A DNA stretch of 64,000 nt, taken from Brachyspira pilosicoli. Its GTDB lineage: Bacteria; Spirochaetota; Brachyspiria; Brachyspirales; Brachyspiraceae. Positions 28,502-37,819 of the stretch are shown here, piece by piece. Each line of letters begins with the position of its first letter. Within the stretch, counting starts at the first letter, position 1. A program made the position numbers and the translations under genes. Location of the stretch: positions 124,001 to 188,000 of the forward strand of contig NZ_JAWLPU010000002.1 in the NCBI RefSeq assembly GCF_036997485.1. Reading direction: 5' to 3'. The notes below the pieces were generated by a model. It had not been told where the DNA came from. It worked only from the letters and a program-made list of their open reading frames with translations, and searched no databases.

Positions 28502-29158
28502 ATGAAGATTGCTTTTTTTGATTTAGATAAAACTATTATAAAAAAAGATTCTATTGTTCCTTTTATGTTTTTCTATTTAAAAAAAAATCCAAAAAGTTTT
28601 ATTTATTATATTAGATTAATTCCATATTTTATTTTATTTATTTTCAGGATTATAGACAACTCAAGAATTAAATACGAAATAGCTCATATTTTTACGAATA
28701 TTCCTATAGAGTTTGGAGACAAAATTGGAGAGGAGTTTGCAAACACAGTTGTGCCTAATTTATATTATAATGATGCTATCAAAGAGATAAACAAATTAAA
28801 AGAAGAAGGCTATCACCTTATAATGGTTACAGCAAGTTTTGAAATATATGCAAAGTTTATAGGAAAAAACTTAGGCTTTGATAGAGTTATGGGTACAGAG
28901 TTATGGATTTTTAGAGATAAATATACTGGTTTTATGTATGGAAAAAATTGCTACAATGAAGCTAAAAGACATAGACTTTTTACTGAAGGTATTTTTAAAA
29001 AAGATGTATCTCAAAATATTGTATACAGCGATTCTATTAGCGACCTACCCTTCTTTGCTTTTGCAAGTAAAAAAATATGCGTTAATCCTGATAAAAAATT
29101 AAGAGAATATGCTCTAAACAATAAAGAAGAGAATTTTTCTATAGTGGAATGGAAATAA
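28502..29158 (+). CDS. HAD-superfamily IB hydrolase
   Basis: 218 residues, SerB-like HAD-IB group. Motif I FFDLDKTII with nucleophile Asp and DxD-type partner, motif II in the ITAS-like MVTASFEIYAK, and motif III/IV YSDSISDLPFF are visible, plus a predicted hydrophobic segment around 30-55 (NPKSFIYYIRLIPYFILFIF) characteristic of the HAD-IB membrane-associated phosphatases. Likely a phosphomonoesterase for a small metabolite or lipid-linked phosphate. It begins three bases after polA and continues into TPR and GGDEF genes. Confidence 0.88.
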   Translation: MKIAFFDLDKTIIKKDSIVPFMFFYLKKNPKSFIYYIRLIPYFILFIFRIIDNSRIKYEIAHIFTNIPIEFGDKIGEEFANTVVPNLYYNDAIKEINKLKEEGYHLIMVTASFEIYAKFIGKNLGFDRVMGTELWIFRDKYTGFMYGKNCYNEAKRHRLFTEGIFKKDVSQNIVYSDSISDLPFFAFASKKICVNPDKKLREYALNNKEENFSIVEWK

Positions 29159-29173
29159 AAATGGAGTGTTTCA

Positions 29174-30223
29174 ATGGACAATATAGAAAATGAAATAAAA
29201 GAAATAATTAAACAAACAAATGAAAATATTTTAACTACAATAAATACATTCATAGAAAAAAACAATTTAGATTATGCCAAAAAAATTGCATTACAATTAA
29301 TAAATAAAGAACCTAACTATAAAGAAGGTTATTTAGTATTATCTGATATATTTTATGAGGAAGAAGATTATAAAAGTGTTATACATATTTTAGATAAAGC
29401 ATTAGAACATCTTCCAAAAGACAAAGATATATTAGAAAGCAAAATAGAGGCATTAATTAGCACATACAAATATGAAGAAGCAAAAGAAACAATAGAAGAG
29501 ATAATATCTTTAGGAGATGTTAATGCCAGTGTATATGGACAATATGGGGTTTTACTTTCAATAGAGATGAAATATAAAGAAGCTATTGAGAAATTTAAAA
29601 CTGCTATATCTTTAGACAAAGAAGATGTATTATCTATGATTAATATGTCTATAGTTTATGTTGCTATATATGAGTATGATAATGCTATAGAAATATTAGA
29701 AAAAGCTTTTAATATTAGCAAAGATTCTAATATTCAAGAGAAAATTGATAATATAAAAAAACAAAAAGAAAACTCAATATTTAATTTTTCAAAGTTTACC
29801 GTGATTAATGCTAAGCCAGACAAGTTTAATTTGGTTGTGCCAGAAAATTTTAATGCTTGCATAGAAAATAATGTATTAAAAATTGAAAACGATGAAAAAA
29901 CTATTTCTATACTATTAAGCTATGATAATTCTAAATATGATGAAAAAGAGATATCTCAAATATTAAATAATTTTAAAGCAGAAAATAAAAACCTCTACTC
30001 TATAATATCCCCTATTTCTGTTGTAGAAAGAAAAGAGCATAATGATATATTTGGCTCTATAATTTTTAATTGTAAAACTAATAATAATAATTTATTTAAT
30101 GCTATGGCAATAGTAGTTAAAGAAGAAGAGTCAATAGTACTTACTATTATTTCAACACTCGCTACAAGCAATAATTTGATATTTTTAGCTAAAGAAATAA
30201 TTAATAGCTTATATATAAAATGA
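29174..30223 (+). CDS. TPR-repeat protein
   Basis: 349 residues. Residues about 20-190 contain at least four tetratricopeptide units (YKEGYLVLSDIFYEEEDYKS, HLPKDKDILESKIEALIS, ASVYGQYGVLLSIEMKYKEA, VLSMINMSIVYVAIYEYDNA). The C-terminal 150 residues form a separate alpha/beta domain (FTVINAKPDKFNLVVPENF to the end) that I do not recognise. No signal peptide; cytosolic. It has GGAG ahead of the ATG and its stop overlaps the next start by four bases, so it is translationally coupled to the diguanylate cyclase and could be its adaptor. Confidence 0.8.
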   Translation: MDNIENEIKEIIKQTNENILTTINTFIEKNNLDYAKKIALQLINKEPNYKEGYLVLSDIFYEEEDYKSVIHILDKALEHLPKDKDILESKIEALISTYKYEEAKETIEEIISLGDVNASVYGQYGVLLSIEMKYKEAIEKFKTAISLDKEDVLSMINMSIVYVAIYEYDNAIEILEKAFNISKDSNIQEKIDNIKKQKENSIFNFSKFTVINAKPDKFNLVVPENFNACIENNVLKIENDEKTISILLSYDNSKYDEKEISQILNNFKAENKNLYSIISPISVVERKEHNDIFGSIIFNCKTNNNNLFNAMAIVVKEEESIVLTIISTLATSNNLIFLAKEIINSLYIK

Positions 30224-31023
30224 TTAAAGAGATAAACAAAATAATAAAAACTCTAAATAACATACCAGAGCCATTTTCTGTAGATGGTATAATAAAAACA
30301 TTTGAAAAAAGCAGCAAAAAAATAATAAAAAACTTTGCACTATATTTTTATAAAGATAATAATTCAAATCTATGGTATACAACTTCAAAAAACATAAAAG
30401 AAAATAATAAATATAAATTAAAAGCAAGAAATTATGAGTTTGGATATTTAATAATAGAAAGCAGCATTGAAAAGGAATATTTAGAAATATTAGTAAATCA
30501 TTTATCTATAATACTTTATAGTGAGAAATTATCATTTTTGGCAAATAGAGATAAACTTACTAATTTATATAACAGAGGATATTTATTAAAATATTTAGAA
30601 AACAAAAAAGATGAAACATATTCTATAATTATAATAGATTTAGATAAGTTTAAGCATTATAATGATAGTTATGGTCATAATGTAGGGGACCATGTATTAA
30701 AAATAGCTTCAAAGGTAATGAGAGAAAGCCTAAAAAATATTAAATACGATTCACTTCTTGCAAGATACGGAGGCGAAGAGTTTATTATAGTTATTGACAC
30801 AAAAACTAAAAAAGAGCTTTTTAATGTAATGGAAACTATAAGAAAGAAAATATATGAAACAGATTTTTCAACCGATGATTATTCTCTAAAAGCAACTGCT
30901 TCCTTTGGAGGAGCAATTAAAACAGATGATGATGCTATTAATAGTTTAATAGAAAAAGCAGATAAAGCATTGTATGAAGCAAAAGAAACAGGAAGGAACA
31001 AAAGTATTATTTCTAATAGTTAA
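30220..31023 (+). CDS. GGDEF-domain diguanylate cyclase
   Basis: 267 residues. Residues about 1-105 look like a degenerate GAF-type sensor ending in the signalling helix (IILYSEKLSFLANRDKLTNL). The GGDEF domain follows: LTNLYNRGYLLKYL, the metal-binding IIIDLDKFKHYNDSYGHNVG, the active loop RYGGEEFIIVI and the terminal KADKALYEAKETGRNK. The active-site residues for cyclic di-GMP synthesis are intact. The RxxD inhibitory site expected before the GGEEF loop is not seen, so product inhibition may be lacking. The gene overlaps the TPR gene by four bases; the C45 gene converges on it with overlapping 3' ends. Confidence 0.9.
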   Translation: MIKEINKIIKTLNNIPEPFSVDGIIKTFEKSSKKIIKNFALYFYKDNNSNLWYTTSKNIKENNKYKLKARNYEFGYLIIESSIEKEYLEILVNHLSIILYSEKLSFLANRDKLTNLYNRGYLLKYLENKKDETYSIIIIDLDKFKHYNDSYGHNVGDHVLKIASKVMRESLKNIKYDSLLARYGGEEFIIVIDTKTKKELFNVMETIRKKIYETDFSTDDYSLKATASFGGAIKTDDDAINSLIEKADKALYEAKETGRNKSIISNS

Positions 31024-31996
31024 ACTTCAATCTTTTATCTTCTTTATATTTTTTTCTTGAAGGATTACCTTCTGCTATGTATATTTTTTTATTTTTTATG
31101 GAATATATGCTTGACCATACAGTATCTATTTCATTATCATACTGACATAAAAATCCATATTTTCCAGATAATAGTTTTTTAGAAAAATCTAAATTATATT
31201 CATAGTTTATAAAGGCATTTTTTAAGGTGCTATATCTTTTATGAGAATGGACATCATCTTTTAATTTAGTATTATACTCCATCATTGTTTTACTTAAAAA
31301 ATGATTAGTTGTAAATACATAATCATTTTTTATTATATATCTTTTATTGCAGTTACATTCAACTAAAGCTATATTAGAGTTTTTATCTGCCAATATTATA
31401 TTTTGTGCAGATGATATAGGAACTTTTTTTAAAAAATTTAAAGCATCATCAATATCTCTACACTTCTCTAAAATATAACGTATAAGCATGCCAGCATTAA
31501 AGCCATAATTTATACTTACAGGATATACAAAAGTTAAAGCACAAGCAAGTCCATTTTCATTAATACCGTCCTCTATTTCAATAAAAGCTGTAGTATTGCC
31601 TATAAATGAATATGAATTATTTAAATTATAATATACACTATCACAGTATTTTTTTATACTTTTTAAAAAATCACTGTTCTTAGCTAATATAATATCATTA
31701 TCAGTTTTGAAGGCAAACGAAGAGCATTTATTTTCAAAGGTAAAAGCGTATATTGTAAATAATAAGTCTGCTATTTTACTATAATTATTACATTTTAATC
31801 CATCAGCCATCCCCTTTATCTCTTCTATTATCTCTGGAAAAAACTCTTTATATATTGGAATACATTTCTCTGAAAAGTTTTTACGTTCTTTTGATATTTT
31901 TATTTTATTTATAGGGTTTATATTATGTTGAAAAAGTATGCTTCCATATTTAAAACCTGCTTCATAATGGCTTCCTTTAAATCTTGAATGATACAT
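31013..31996 (-). CDS. C45-family autoproteolytic acyltransferase/amidohydrolase
   Basis: 328 residues from ATG 31996, chosen because TTGGAG lies eight bases upstream; the frame is open to 32017. The family (isopenicillin N acyltransferase-like, Ntn fold) matures by self-cleavage before a nucleophilic cysteine, here Cys91 in ENKCSSFAFKTDND. Other family blocks: AKNSDFLKSIK, IEDGINENGLACALTFVYP, GMLIRYILEKCRDIDDAL and VFTTNHFLS. Relatives act on penicillins, acyl amino acids or conjugated amines; the substrate cannot be inferred. No signal peptide. The gene is isolated, with its 3' end overlapping the GGDEF gene by 11 bases. Confidence 0.85.
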   Translation of the reverse strand: MYHSRFKGSHYEAGFKYGSILFQHNINPINKIKISKERKNFSEKCIPIYKEFFPEIIEEIKGMADGLKCNNYSKIADLLFTIYAFTFENKCSSFAFKTDNDIILAKNSDFLKSIKKYCDSVYYNLNNSYSFIGNTTAFIEIEDGINENGLACALTFVYPVSINYGFNAGMLIRYILEKCRDIDDALNFLKKVPISSAQNIILADKNSNIALVECNCNKRYIIKNDYVFTTNHFLSKTMMEYNTKLKDDVHSHKRYSTLKNAFINYEYNLDFSKKLLSGKYGFLCQYDNEIDTVWSSIYSIKNKKIYIAEGNPSRKKYKEDKRLKFNY

Positions 31997-32447
31997 ATAC
32001 TGCACTCCAAAAATCAAATTTTACTGAAGCCTAACATAATAAAAATTTAAAGTAAATATGAATAAAAATTTTTTGTTTTTATTGTTAGGAATAAGATAAA
32101 TATGAAGATATAATGCAGTATAATAGTGTTTATAATTATGATTTTATTTTTAATAATCGCTATTTTTAATTATATATTTATTATTGATAGAGAATGATTT
32201 ACACGTAGTAAATTATCGCATATAGAAACATTTATAATACGAGTATTTAATTTTTTTGTTTGTTTTCAACAGTATAATATTTGTAAAAAAGATAGAATAT
32301 AAATATTTTAATATAAAAAAGTTTAAAAAACATATAATTTTATTTAAAAAACAGATTTTTATTTGATTTTAAAGAAAAAATGTACTAAAATAAAAATATA
32401 TGAAAATTAGTTTTTCTATTTTTTAATTTATGGAGGAAAACATAACT
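31997..32447. other. 451-bp divergent intergenic region upstream of the polyol locus
   Basis: Very AT-rich, with no reading frame that looks genuine and no tRNA-like fold. It holds the promoter at 32363-32391, a TTTGTTTGTTTTC string near 32255-32267 resembling DeoR-type T-rich operators, and GGAGG directly before the first dehydrogenase. The operator suggestion is only by resemblance. Confidence 0.5.
32363..32391 (+). promoter_or_regulatory. promoter for the polyol operon
   Basis: TTGATT, 17-base spacer, TAAAAT, about 57 bases before the ATG at 32448. Weaker than consensus, fitting a regulated promoter. Confidence 0.5.
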
Positions 32448-33524
32448 ATGAAAGCTTTAGCTAGATTTGGTAAAGAATTTGGTGGGTACAGAATGATTGA
32501 TGTACCTGTTCCAGAAGTAGGTCCTGAGGACATACTGTTAGAAATAAAAGCCGCTGCTATATGCGGTGCTGATATGAAACATTTTCGTGTTGAAAATGGC
32601 TCTGATGAGTTTAACTCTATAAGAGGACATGAATTTGCTGGTGAAATAGTAAAAGTTGGAAGTAATGTTAAAGATTGGAAAGTTGGTCAAAGAGTAGTTT
32701 CTGATAACAGCGGACATGTATGCGGAGTATGTCCTGCTTGTGAACAAGGTGATTTTTTATGCTGCGAACAAAAAGTGAATTTAGGGCTTGATAATAATAG
32801 ATGGGGAGGAGGTTTTACTAAATATTGTATAGTGCCTGGAGAAATTTTAAGAATTCATAAGCATGCTATATGGGAAATACCTGAAAATGTAAAATATGAG
32901 GAGGCTGCTGTATTAGATCCTATATGTAATTCCTATAAAGCTATAGCTCAGCAATCTCACTTCTTACCTGGACAGGATATAGTTGTTTTTGGTACAGGTC
33001 CATTAGGATTATTTGCAGTACAAATAGCAAGAATAATGGGAGCTGTTAATATTGTTATGGTTGGTTTAGAAGAGGATACTAAAGTAAGGTTTGGGGTTGC
33101 ACAGCAATTAGGTGCTACACATGTAGTTAATGCTTCAAAAGAAGATGTAGTAAAACGCTGTCAAGAAATTTGCGGAAAAGATAATTTAGGATTAGTAGTT
33201 GAATGTTCTGGTGCAAATATAGCATTAAAACAATCTATTGAAATGTTAAGACCTAATGGTGAAGTTGTAAGAGTTGGTATGGGATTTAAACCAATAGAAT
33301 TCTCTATTAATGACATAACTTCTTGGAATAAAAGCATAATAGGACATATGGCATACGATTCTACATCTTGGAGAAATGCTATACGTCTATTAGCATCTGG
33401 AGCTATAAAAGTTCAGCCAATGATAACTCATAGAATAGGTCTTTCTGAATGGGAAAAAGGTTTTGAAGCTATGGCAAATAAAGAAGCAATAAAAGTTATT
33501 ATTCATTATGATTTTAAAGAATAA
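32448..33524 (+). CDS. zinc-dependent alcohol (polyol) dehydrogenase 1
   Basis: 358 residues of the medium-chain dehydrogenase family. Catalytic zinc ligands lie in AAAICGADMKHF and RGHEFAGE; the structural zinc lobe is HVCGVCPACEQGDFLCC; the cofactor site is VVFGTGPLGLFAVQIARIMG. Relatives oxidise polyols such as sorbitol, galactitol phosphate or L-threonine; the polyol role is inferred from the operon. ATG 32448 is the start because GGAGG sits upstream; a further in-frame ATG at 32430 overlaps that site. First gene of the locus, 33 bases ahead of the transporter. Confidence 0.88.
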   Translation: MKALARFGKEFGGYRMIDVPVPEVGPEDILLEIKAAAICGADMKHFRVENGSDEFNSIRGHEFAGEIVKVGSNVKDWKVGQRVVSDNSGHVCGVCPACEQGDFLCCEQKVNLGLDNNRWGGGFTKYCIVPGEILRIHKHAIWEIPENVKYEEAAVLDPICNSYKAIAQQSHFLPGQDIVVFGTGPLGLFAVQIARIMGAVNIVMVGLEEDTKVRFGVAQQLGATHVVNASKEDVVKRCQEICGKDNLGLVVECSGANIALKQSIEMLRPNGEVVRVGMGFKPIEFSINDITSWNKSIIGHMAYDSTSWRNAIRLLASGAIKVQPMITHRIGLSEWEKGFEAMANKEAIKVIIHYDFKE

Positions 33525-33557
33525 TATAGCTTAATTTTAAATAGAGGGGGCATTATA

Positions 33558-34937
33558 ATGAGTAATACAAATATTGTAAATTGCGGTCCTAGATTAGATA
33601 GGCTGCCAAATAATAAATGGCATTATCAAATATTTGCAATGATAGCATTTGGCTTATTAGTATGTTGGAGTAATGCAATAGGCGGATTAGTATTAGCGCA
33701 ATTAGCAGAAATAGGCTGGACAAATAATGATATAAGTGCAATATTCTCATCATTAACTACAGCAGGTATGTTTTTGGGTGCTTTATTAGGAGGTATTATT
33801 GGGGATAAAATAGGACGTAAAAAAAGTATATTATTATTTGAACTAATACATATAGTATCAATGTTGTTAGGTGCTTGTTCTCCAAATATGACTTATTTAA
33901 TAGTTTTTAGATTTATAATGGGTTTTGGTTTGGGAGCATTACTTACAACTATGTTTGCTGGATTTACAGAATATATGCCTGGAAGAAACAGAGGTATGTG
34001 GTCAAGCAGAGTTTCATTTATTGGTAATTGGTCTTATCCTATATGTTCCACAATTGCTGTATTTATATCTCCAATTTTTACTGCTAATATGAATTGGAGA
34101 ATACAATTTATAATACCATCTGTATTGTCATTGATAGCAACATTAATAATTTGGAAAAAATTTCCTGAATCTCCTCGCTGGCTTGAATCAAAAGGTTTAT
34201 ATAATGAAGCGGAAAAAATAATGTCAGACATAGAAACACAAGTAGAACAAAATATAGGAAAAAAATTAGAACCTATAGCAACAAATTCATCAGAAGAAAT
34301 AAAAAAAACAGCAAACATTTCTTTTGCAGAATTATTTAAAGGTGCTTTATTAAAAAGAGTAATACTTGGATCTTTTGTATTAATAGCCATGAATGTAGTG
34401 CAATATACTTTAATAAATTGGCTTCCAACAATATTTTTAGCACAAGGAATAAATCTAAAAGATTCAATAGTATTAAACACAATGAGTATGTTTGGAGCTC
34501 CATTTGGAATATTTATAGCTATGCTTATTATAGATAAGATACCTCGTAAAGTTATGGGTCCTGGTTTGCTTATTGTAATAGCAATACTTGGCTATATATA
34601 TTCAATGCAGACAAATATGACTTATATAACAATAATAGGTTTCTTTTTAATAACATTTGTATATATGTATGTATGTTATGCTTCTGCTGTATATGTACCT
34701 GAGATATGGCCTACAGAGGCAAAACTTAGAGGTTCAGGAATATCAAATGCAGTTGGACGTATAAGCGGAATTATTGCTCCATATGCTGTAGCAAGTCTTT
34801 TAGACACAAAAGGGCCTATGGGAGTATTTATACTATTAGGTGTTGTATCTATTATAGTTGCTATCGCTATCATTACAATCGGTATAGAAACCAGAGGTGC
34901 TTCTATCGAAGAGATTGGTAATGTTTCTAAAAAATAA
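33558..34937 (+). CDS. MFS transporter (metabolite:H+ symporter type)
   Basis: 459 residues with about 12 membrane segments. The MFS signature GGIIGDKIGRKKSILLFELI lies between segments 2 and 3, FRFIMGFGLGALLTTMFAGF follows, and the central loop (about 205-250) has FPESPRWLESKG, typical of sugar and organic-acid porters. The C-terminal half has IPRKVMGPGLL and EIWPTEAKLRGSG. Placement between two dehydrogenases suggests import of the polyol or related substrate. GAGGGGG precedes the ATG. Confidence 0.9.
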   Translation: MSNTNIVNCGPRLDRLPNNKWHYQIFAMIAFGLLVCWSNAIGGLVLAQLAEIGWTNNDISAIFSSLTTAGMFLGALLGGIIGDKIGRKKSILLFELIHIVSMLLGACSPNMTYLIVFRFIMGFGLGALLTTMFAGFTEYMPGRNRGMWSSRVSFIGNWSYPICSTIAVFISPIFTANMNWRIQFIIPSVLSLIATLIIWKKFPESPRWLESKGLYNEAEKIMSDIETQVEQNIGKKLEPIATNSSEEIKKTANISFAELFKGALLKRVILGSFVLIAMNVVQYTLINWLPTIFLAQGINLKDSIVLNTMSMFGAPFGIFIAMLIIDKIPRKVMGPGLLIVIAILGYIYSMQTNMTYITIIGFFLITFVYMYVCYASAVYVPEIWPTEAKLRGSGISNAVGRISGIIAPYAVASLLDTKGPMGVFILLGVVSIIVAIAIITIGIETRGASIEEIGNVSKK

Positions 34938-34961
34938 AATCATAATAAAAAGAGGTTTTAT

Positions 34962-35999
34962 ATGAAAAACACAAAAGCTATTTTAAAAGTTCCAGGAACT
35001 ATGGAAATTAGAGATGCTGAATATCCTACTCCTAAAGATGATGAAGTTTTAATTAAAGTAGAATATGTTGGTATATGCGGTTCTGATATACATGGATTTG
35101 AATCAGGTCCTTTTATACCGCCTAAAGATCCAAATCAAGAGATAGGTTTAGGACATGAATGTGCTGGTACAGTTGTAGAGGTTGGGCAAAAAGTAAAAAA
35201 CTTTAAGAAAGGCGATAGAGTATGCATTGAACCTGGAGTTCCTTGCGGAAAATGCAGATTTTGCTTAGAAGGAAAATATAATATTTGTCCGAATGTAGAC
35301 TTTATGGCAACACAGCCTAATTACAGAGGAGCATTAACTAATTATCTATGCCATCCTGAGAGTTTTGTATATCATTTGCCTGATAACATGTCTATAATGG
35401 AAGGAGCTTTAGTTGAGCCTGCTTCTGTAGGTATACATGCAGCTATGACTGCAAATGTAAAACCTGGACATAAAGTTGCAATATTGGGTGCTGGTTGTAT
35501 AGGTCTTATGACATTACAAGGCTGTAAAATAATGGGCTGCAATGATATTGTTGTTGTAGATGTTATAGATAAACGTCTTGATATGGCTAAAAAATTAGGT
35601 GCTTCACAAACAATTAATGGAAAAGGCGATACTGTTTCAAAAATAAAAGAAATATTTGGTGAGCTTGGTGCTGATGTAGTGTTTGAAACAGCAGGCTCCC
35701 CTATTACAGCAAAACAAACTCAAGATATAGTAATGCGTGGCGGAAAAATAATGATAGTTGGAACTATTCCAGGAGAAACTCCTATTAATTTCTTAAAAAT
35801 CAACCGTGAAGTAACTATACAAACTGTATTCCGTTACGCAAACAGATATCCAGTAACCATTTCTGCTATTTCAAGCGGTAAATTTGATGTAACTTCTATG
35901 GTAACGCATCAATTTGATTATAAAGATGTACAGAAAGCATTTGAGGATTCTGTAAATTGTAAAAATGAAATAATAAAAAGTGTAATAAAAATAGATTAA
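34962..35999 (+). CDS. zinc-dependent polyol dehydrogenase 2 (sorbitol/xylitol dehydrogenase-like)
   Basis: 345 residues. YVGICGSDIHGFESG and GLGHECAGTV carry the catalytic zinc ligands, GVPCGKCRFCLEGKYNICP the structural zinc cysteines, EPASVGIHAA the Glu typical of sorbitol dehydrogenases, and AILGAGCIGLMTLQGCKIMG the NAD site. It is closer to the sorbitol/xylitol (D-xylulose reductase) branch than dehydrogenase 1. It would oxidise a polyol to a ketose. The two dehydrogenases are clearly distinct sequences, not a recent duplication. AGAGG precedes the ATG, 24 bases after the transporter. Confidence 0.9.
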   Translation: MKNTKAILKVPGTMEIRDAEYPTPKDDEVLIKVEYVGICGSDIHGFESGPFIPPKDPNQEIGLGHECAGTVVEVGQKVKNFKKGDRVCIEPGVPCGKCRFCLEGKYNICPNVDFMATQPNYRGALTNYLCHPESFVYHLPDNMSIMEGALVEPASVGIHAAMTANVKPGHKVAILGAGCIGLMTLQGCKIMGCNDIVVVDVIDKRLDMAKKLGASQTINGKGDTVSKIKEIFGELGADVVFETAGSPITAKQTQDIVMRGGKIMIVGTIPGETPINFLKINREVTIQTVFRYANRYPVTISAISSGKFDVTSMVTHQFDYKDVQKAFEDSVNCKNEIIKSVIKID

Positions 36000-36023
36000 T
36001 TAAATTTTTTGGAGTATGTATTT

Positions 36024-36860
36024 ATGTTGGCTAATATAAAATATTGGGAAGAAAAAGCGCAAAAGGGACATTATGCTATACCGCATTTTAATGTGTGGAA
36101 TGCAGAAATGTTGATGGGAGTAATTGATGCCGCTGAAGAGCTAAAGGCGCCAATTATAATATCATTTGGTACAGGGTTTGTTGGAAACACTTCTTTTGAA
36201 GATTTTTCTAAAATGATGGTTTCTATGGCAGAAAAAGCTTCTATACCTGTAATAACACATTGGGACCATGGGCGTAGTATGGAAATAGTAAAAAATGCCT
36301 ATGAGCATGGCATGAACTCATTAATGAGAGATGCTTCTGCATTTGAATTTGAAGAAAATATACGTTTGACTAAAGAAGTTGTAGATTATTTTCATCCATT
36401 AGGAATACCAATAGAAGCAGAACTTGGTCATGTTGGAAATGAAACTGTATATGAAGAAGCATTGGCTGCATATAAATATACAGACCCTAATCAAGCTGCT
36501 GAGTTTGTAGAGAGAACGCAGTGTGATTCTTTAGCTGTTGCTATAGGAAATCAGCATGGAGTATATACATCTGAACCGCAAATTAATTTTGATGTATTAG
36601 AAAAAGTTAGTAAAGTTGTATCTGTACCTTTAGTATTACATGGTGCTTCTGGTATAGGCGATGAAGATATTAAAAAGGCTATTTCTTTGGGTATATCAAA
36701 AATTAATATACATACTGAATTATGTCAAGCAGCTATGCAGGCTATAGTAAAAAATCAAGATAAAAGTTTTTTAGAATTAGAAAGAGCTGTAAGACAAGCA
36801 GTTAAAGAAAGGGCTATGGAAAAAATTATATTATTTGGAACAGATAAAAAGGCGGTTTGA
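36024..36860 (+). CDS. class II ketose-phosphate aldolase
   Basis: 278 residues of the class II (zinc) fructose/tagatose-bisphosphate aldolase family, from ATG 36024 behind GGAG (an in-frame TTG at 36009 sits on that site). The catalytic Asp and first zinc His lie in THWDHGRSMEIVK, the others in VAIGNQHGVY and LVLHGASGIGDEDI, and Glu in IEAELGHVGNE. Departures from the usual pattern: HWDHG for HLDHG, MRDAS for M[FI]DGS, HGASG for HGGSG, and INIHTEL near the phosphate site. It would cleave a ketose phosphate to DHAP plus an aldehyde. Its stop overlaps the kinase frame. Confidence 0.88.
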   Translation: MLANIKYWEEKAQKGHYAIPHFNVWNAEMLMGVIDAAEELKAPIIISFGTGFVGNTSFEDFSKMMVSMAEKASIPVITHWDHGRSMEIVKNAYEHGMNSLMRDASAFEFEENIRLTKEVVDYFHPLGIPIEAELGHVGNETVYEEALAAYKYTDPNQAAEFVERTQCDSLAVAIGNQHGVYTSEPQINFDVLEKVSKVVSVPLVLHGASGIGDEDIKKAISLGISKINIHTELCQAAMQAIVKNQDKSFLELERAVRQAVKERAMEKIILFGTDKKAV

Positions 36861-36862
36861 TT

Positions 36863-37819
36863 TTGGATAAGAAATTAGATGTTATTTGTCTTGGAGCAGC
36901 TATTGTAGATATTATTCTTCAGCCTGTTTCAAGAAATATATTTGATATAGAATCATATCCAATAGAAAAAATAAAAATGACTATTGGAGGAGATGCTTTG
37001 AATGAGGCTACCATTATCAGCAGACTTGGATATAAAACAGGAGTGATTAGCTGTATTGGAATGGATGCTGCTGGAAATTTTATTATCGAGTCTTGTAAAA
37101 ATGATAATATTGATATTGAAGGAATAAAAATAGTAAAAGAGATAGATACTTCTATTAATATAGGATTGGTTACAGATAATGGCGAGAGAACTTTTGTTAC
37201 TAATAGAAACGGAAGCTTGTGGAAAACAAATATTGAACATATCAATTTTGATAAAATGAAACAGGCTAAAATCCTATCACTGGCAAGCATCTTTAATAAT
37301 CCATTATTAGATGGTAAAGCATTAGTTAGTATATTTAAAATAGCCAAAGAAAATAATATGACTATTTGCGCGGATATGATTAGACCTAGGTTGGGTGAGA
37401 CTTTAAATGATATAAAAGAGTCTTTACAGTTTATTGATTATTTCTTCCCTAATTATGATGAAGCTAAGCTATTAACTGGAAAAAGCAAATATGATGATAT
37501 AGCTGATGTGTTATTAGAATGCGGTATAAAAAATGTTATAATCAAAACTGGAAAAGAAGGCTGTTTTATCAAAAATAATGAAAGAACTATTGTAATACCT
37601 GCTGTAAAGGGAATAAAGGCAATAGATACTACTGGAGCTGGAGATAATTTTGTTTCAGGATTTATATCTGCTATTTTGAAAGGTAAAAATTTGGAGGAAT
37701 GCGGTATTTATGCTAATGCCACAGCCGCAATATCTGTACAATATGTAGGTGCTACAACAGGGGTACACAATAGTGAGCAAGTAACAGAAATTTTAAAAAA
37801 ATATGAGGTAAATAAATAA
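36863..37819 (+). CDS. PfkB-family sugar kinase
   Basis: About 318 residues of the ribokinase/PfkB family. The N-terminal VICLGAAIVDIILQP, the substrate-lid GGDALNEATIISRLG, and the catalytic signature IDTTGAGDNFVSGFISAIL with its base Asp are present. It lacks an ATG: TTG 36863 is favoured because AAGGCGG then lies nine bases upstream, but TTG 36857, overlapping the aldolase stop, is possible. In context it should phosphorylate the ketose produced by the dehydrogenases before aldolase cleavage. Its stop overlaps the next ATG by one base (TAATG). Confidence 0.88.
   Translation: MDKKLDVICLGAAIVDIILQPVSRNIFDIESYPIEKIKMTIGGDALNEATIISRLGYKTGVISCIGMDAAGNFIIESCKNDNIDIEGIKIVKEIDTSINIGLVTDNGERTFVTNRNGSLWKTNIEHINFDKMKQAKILSLASIFNNPLLDGKALVSIFKIAKENNMTICADMIRPRLGETLNDIKESLQFIDYFFPNYDEAKLLTGKSKYDDIADVLLECGIKNVIIKTGKEGCFIKNNERTIVIPAVKGIKAIDTTGAGDNFVSGFISAILKGKNLEECGIYANATAAISVQYVGATTGVHNSEQVTEILKKYEVNK

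Noticed and set aside
32240-32280. Second promoter with TATAAT at 32273 for the polyol operon
   Set aside because: No -35-like hexamer at 16-18 bases; the TTGATT/TAAAAT pair at 32363 has better geometry.
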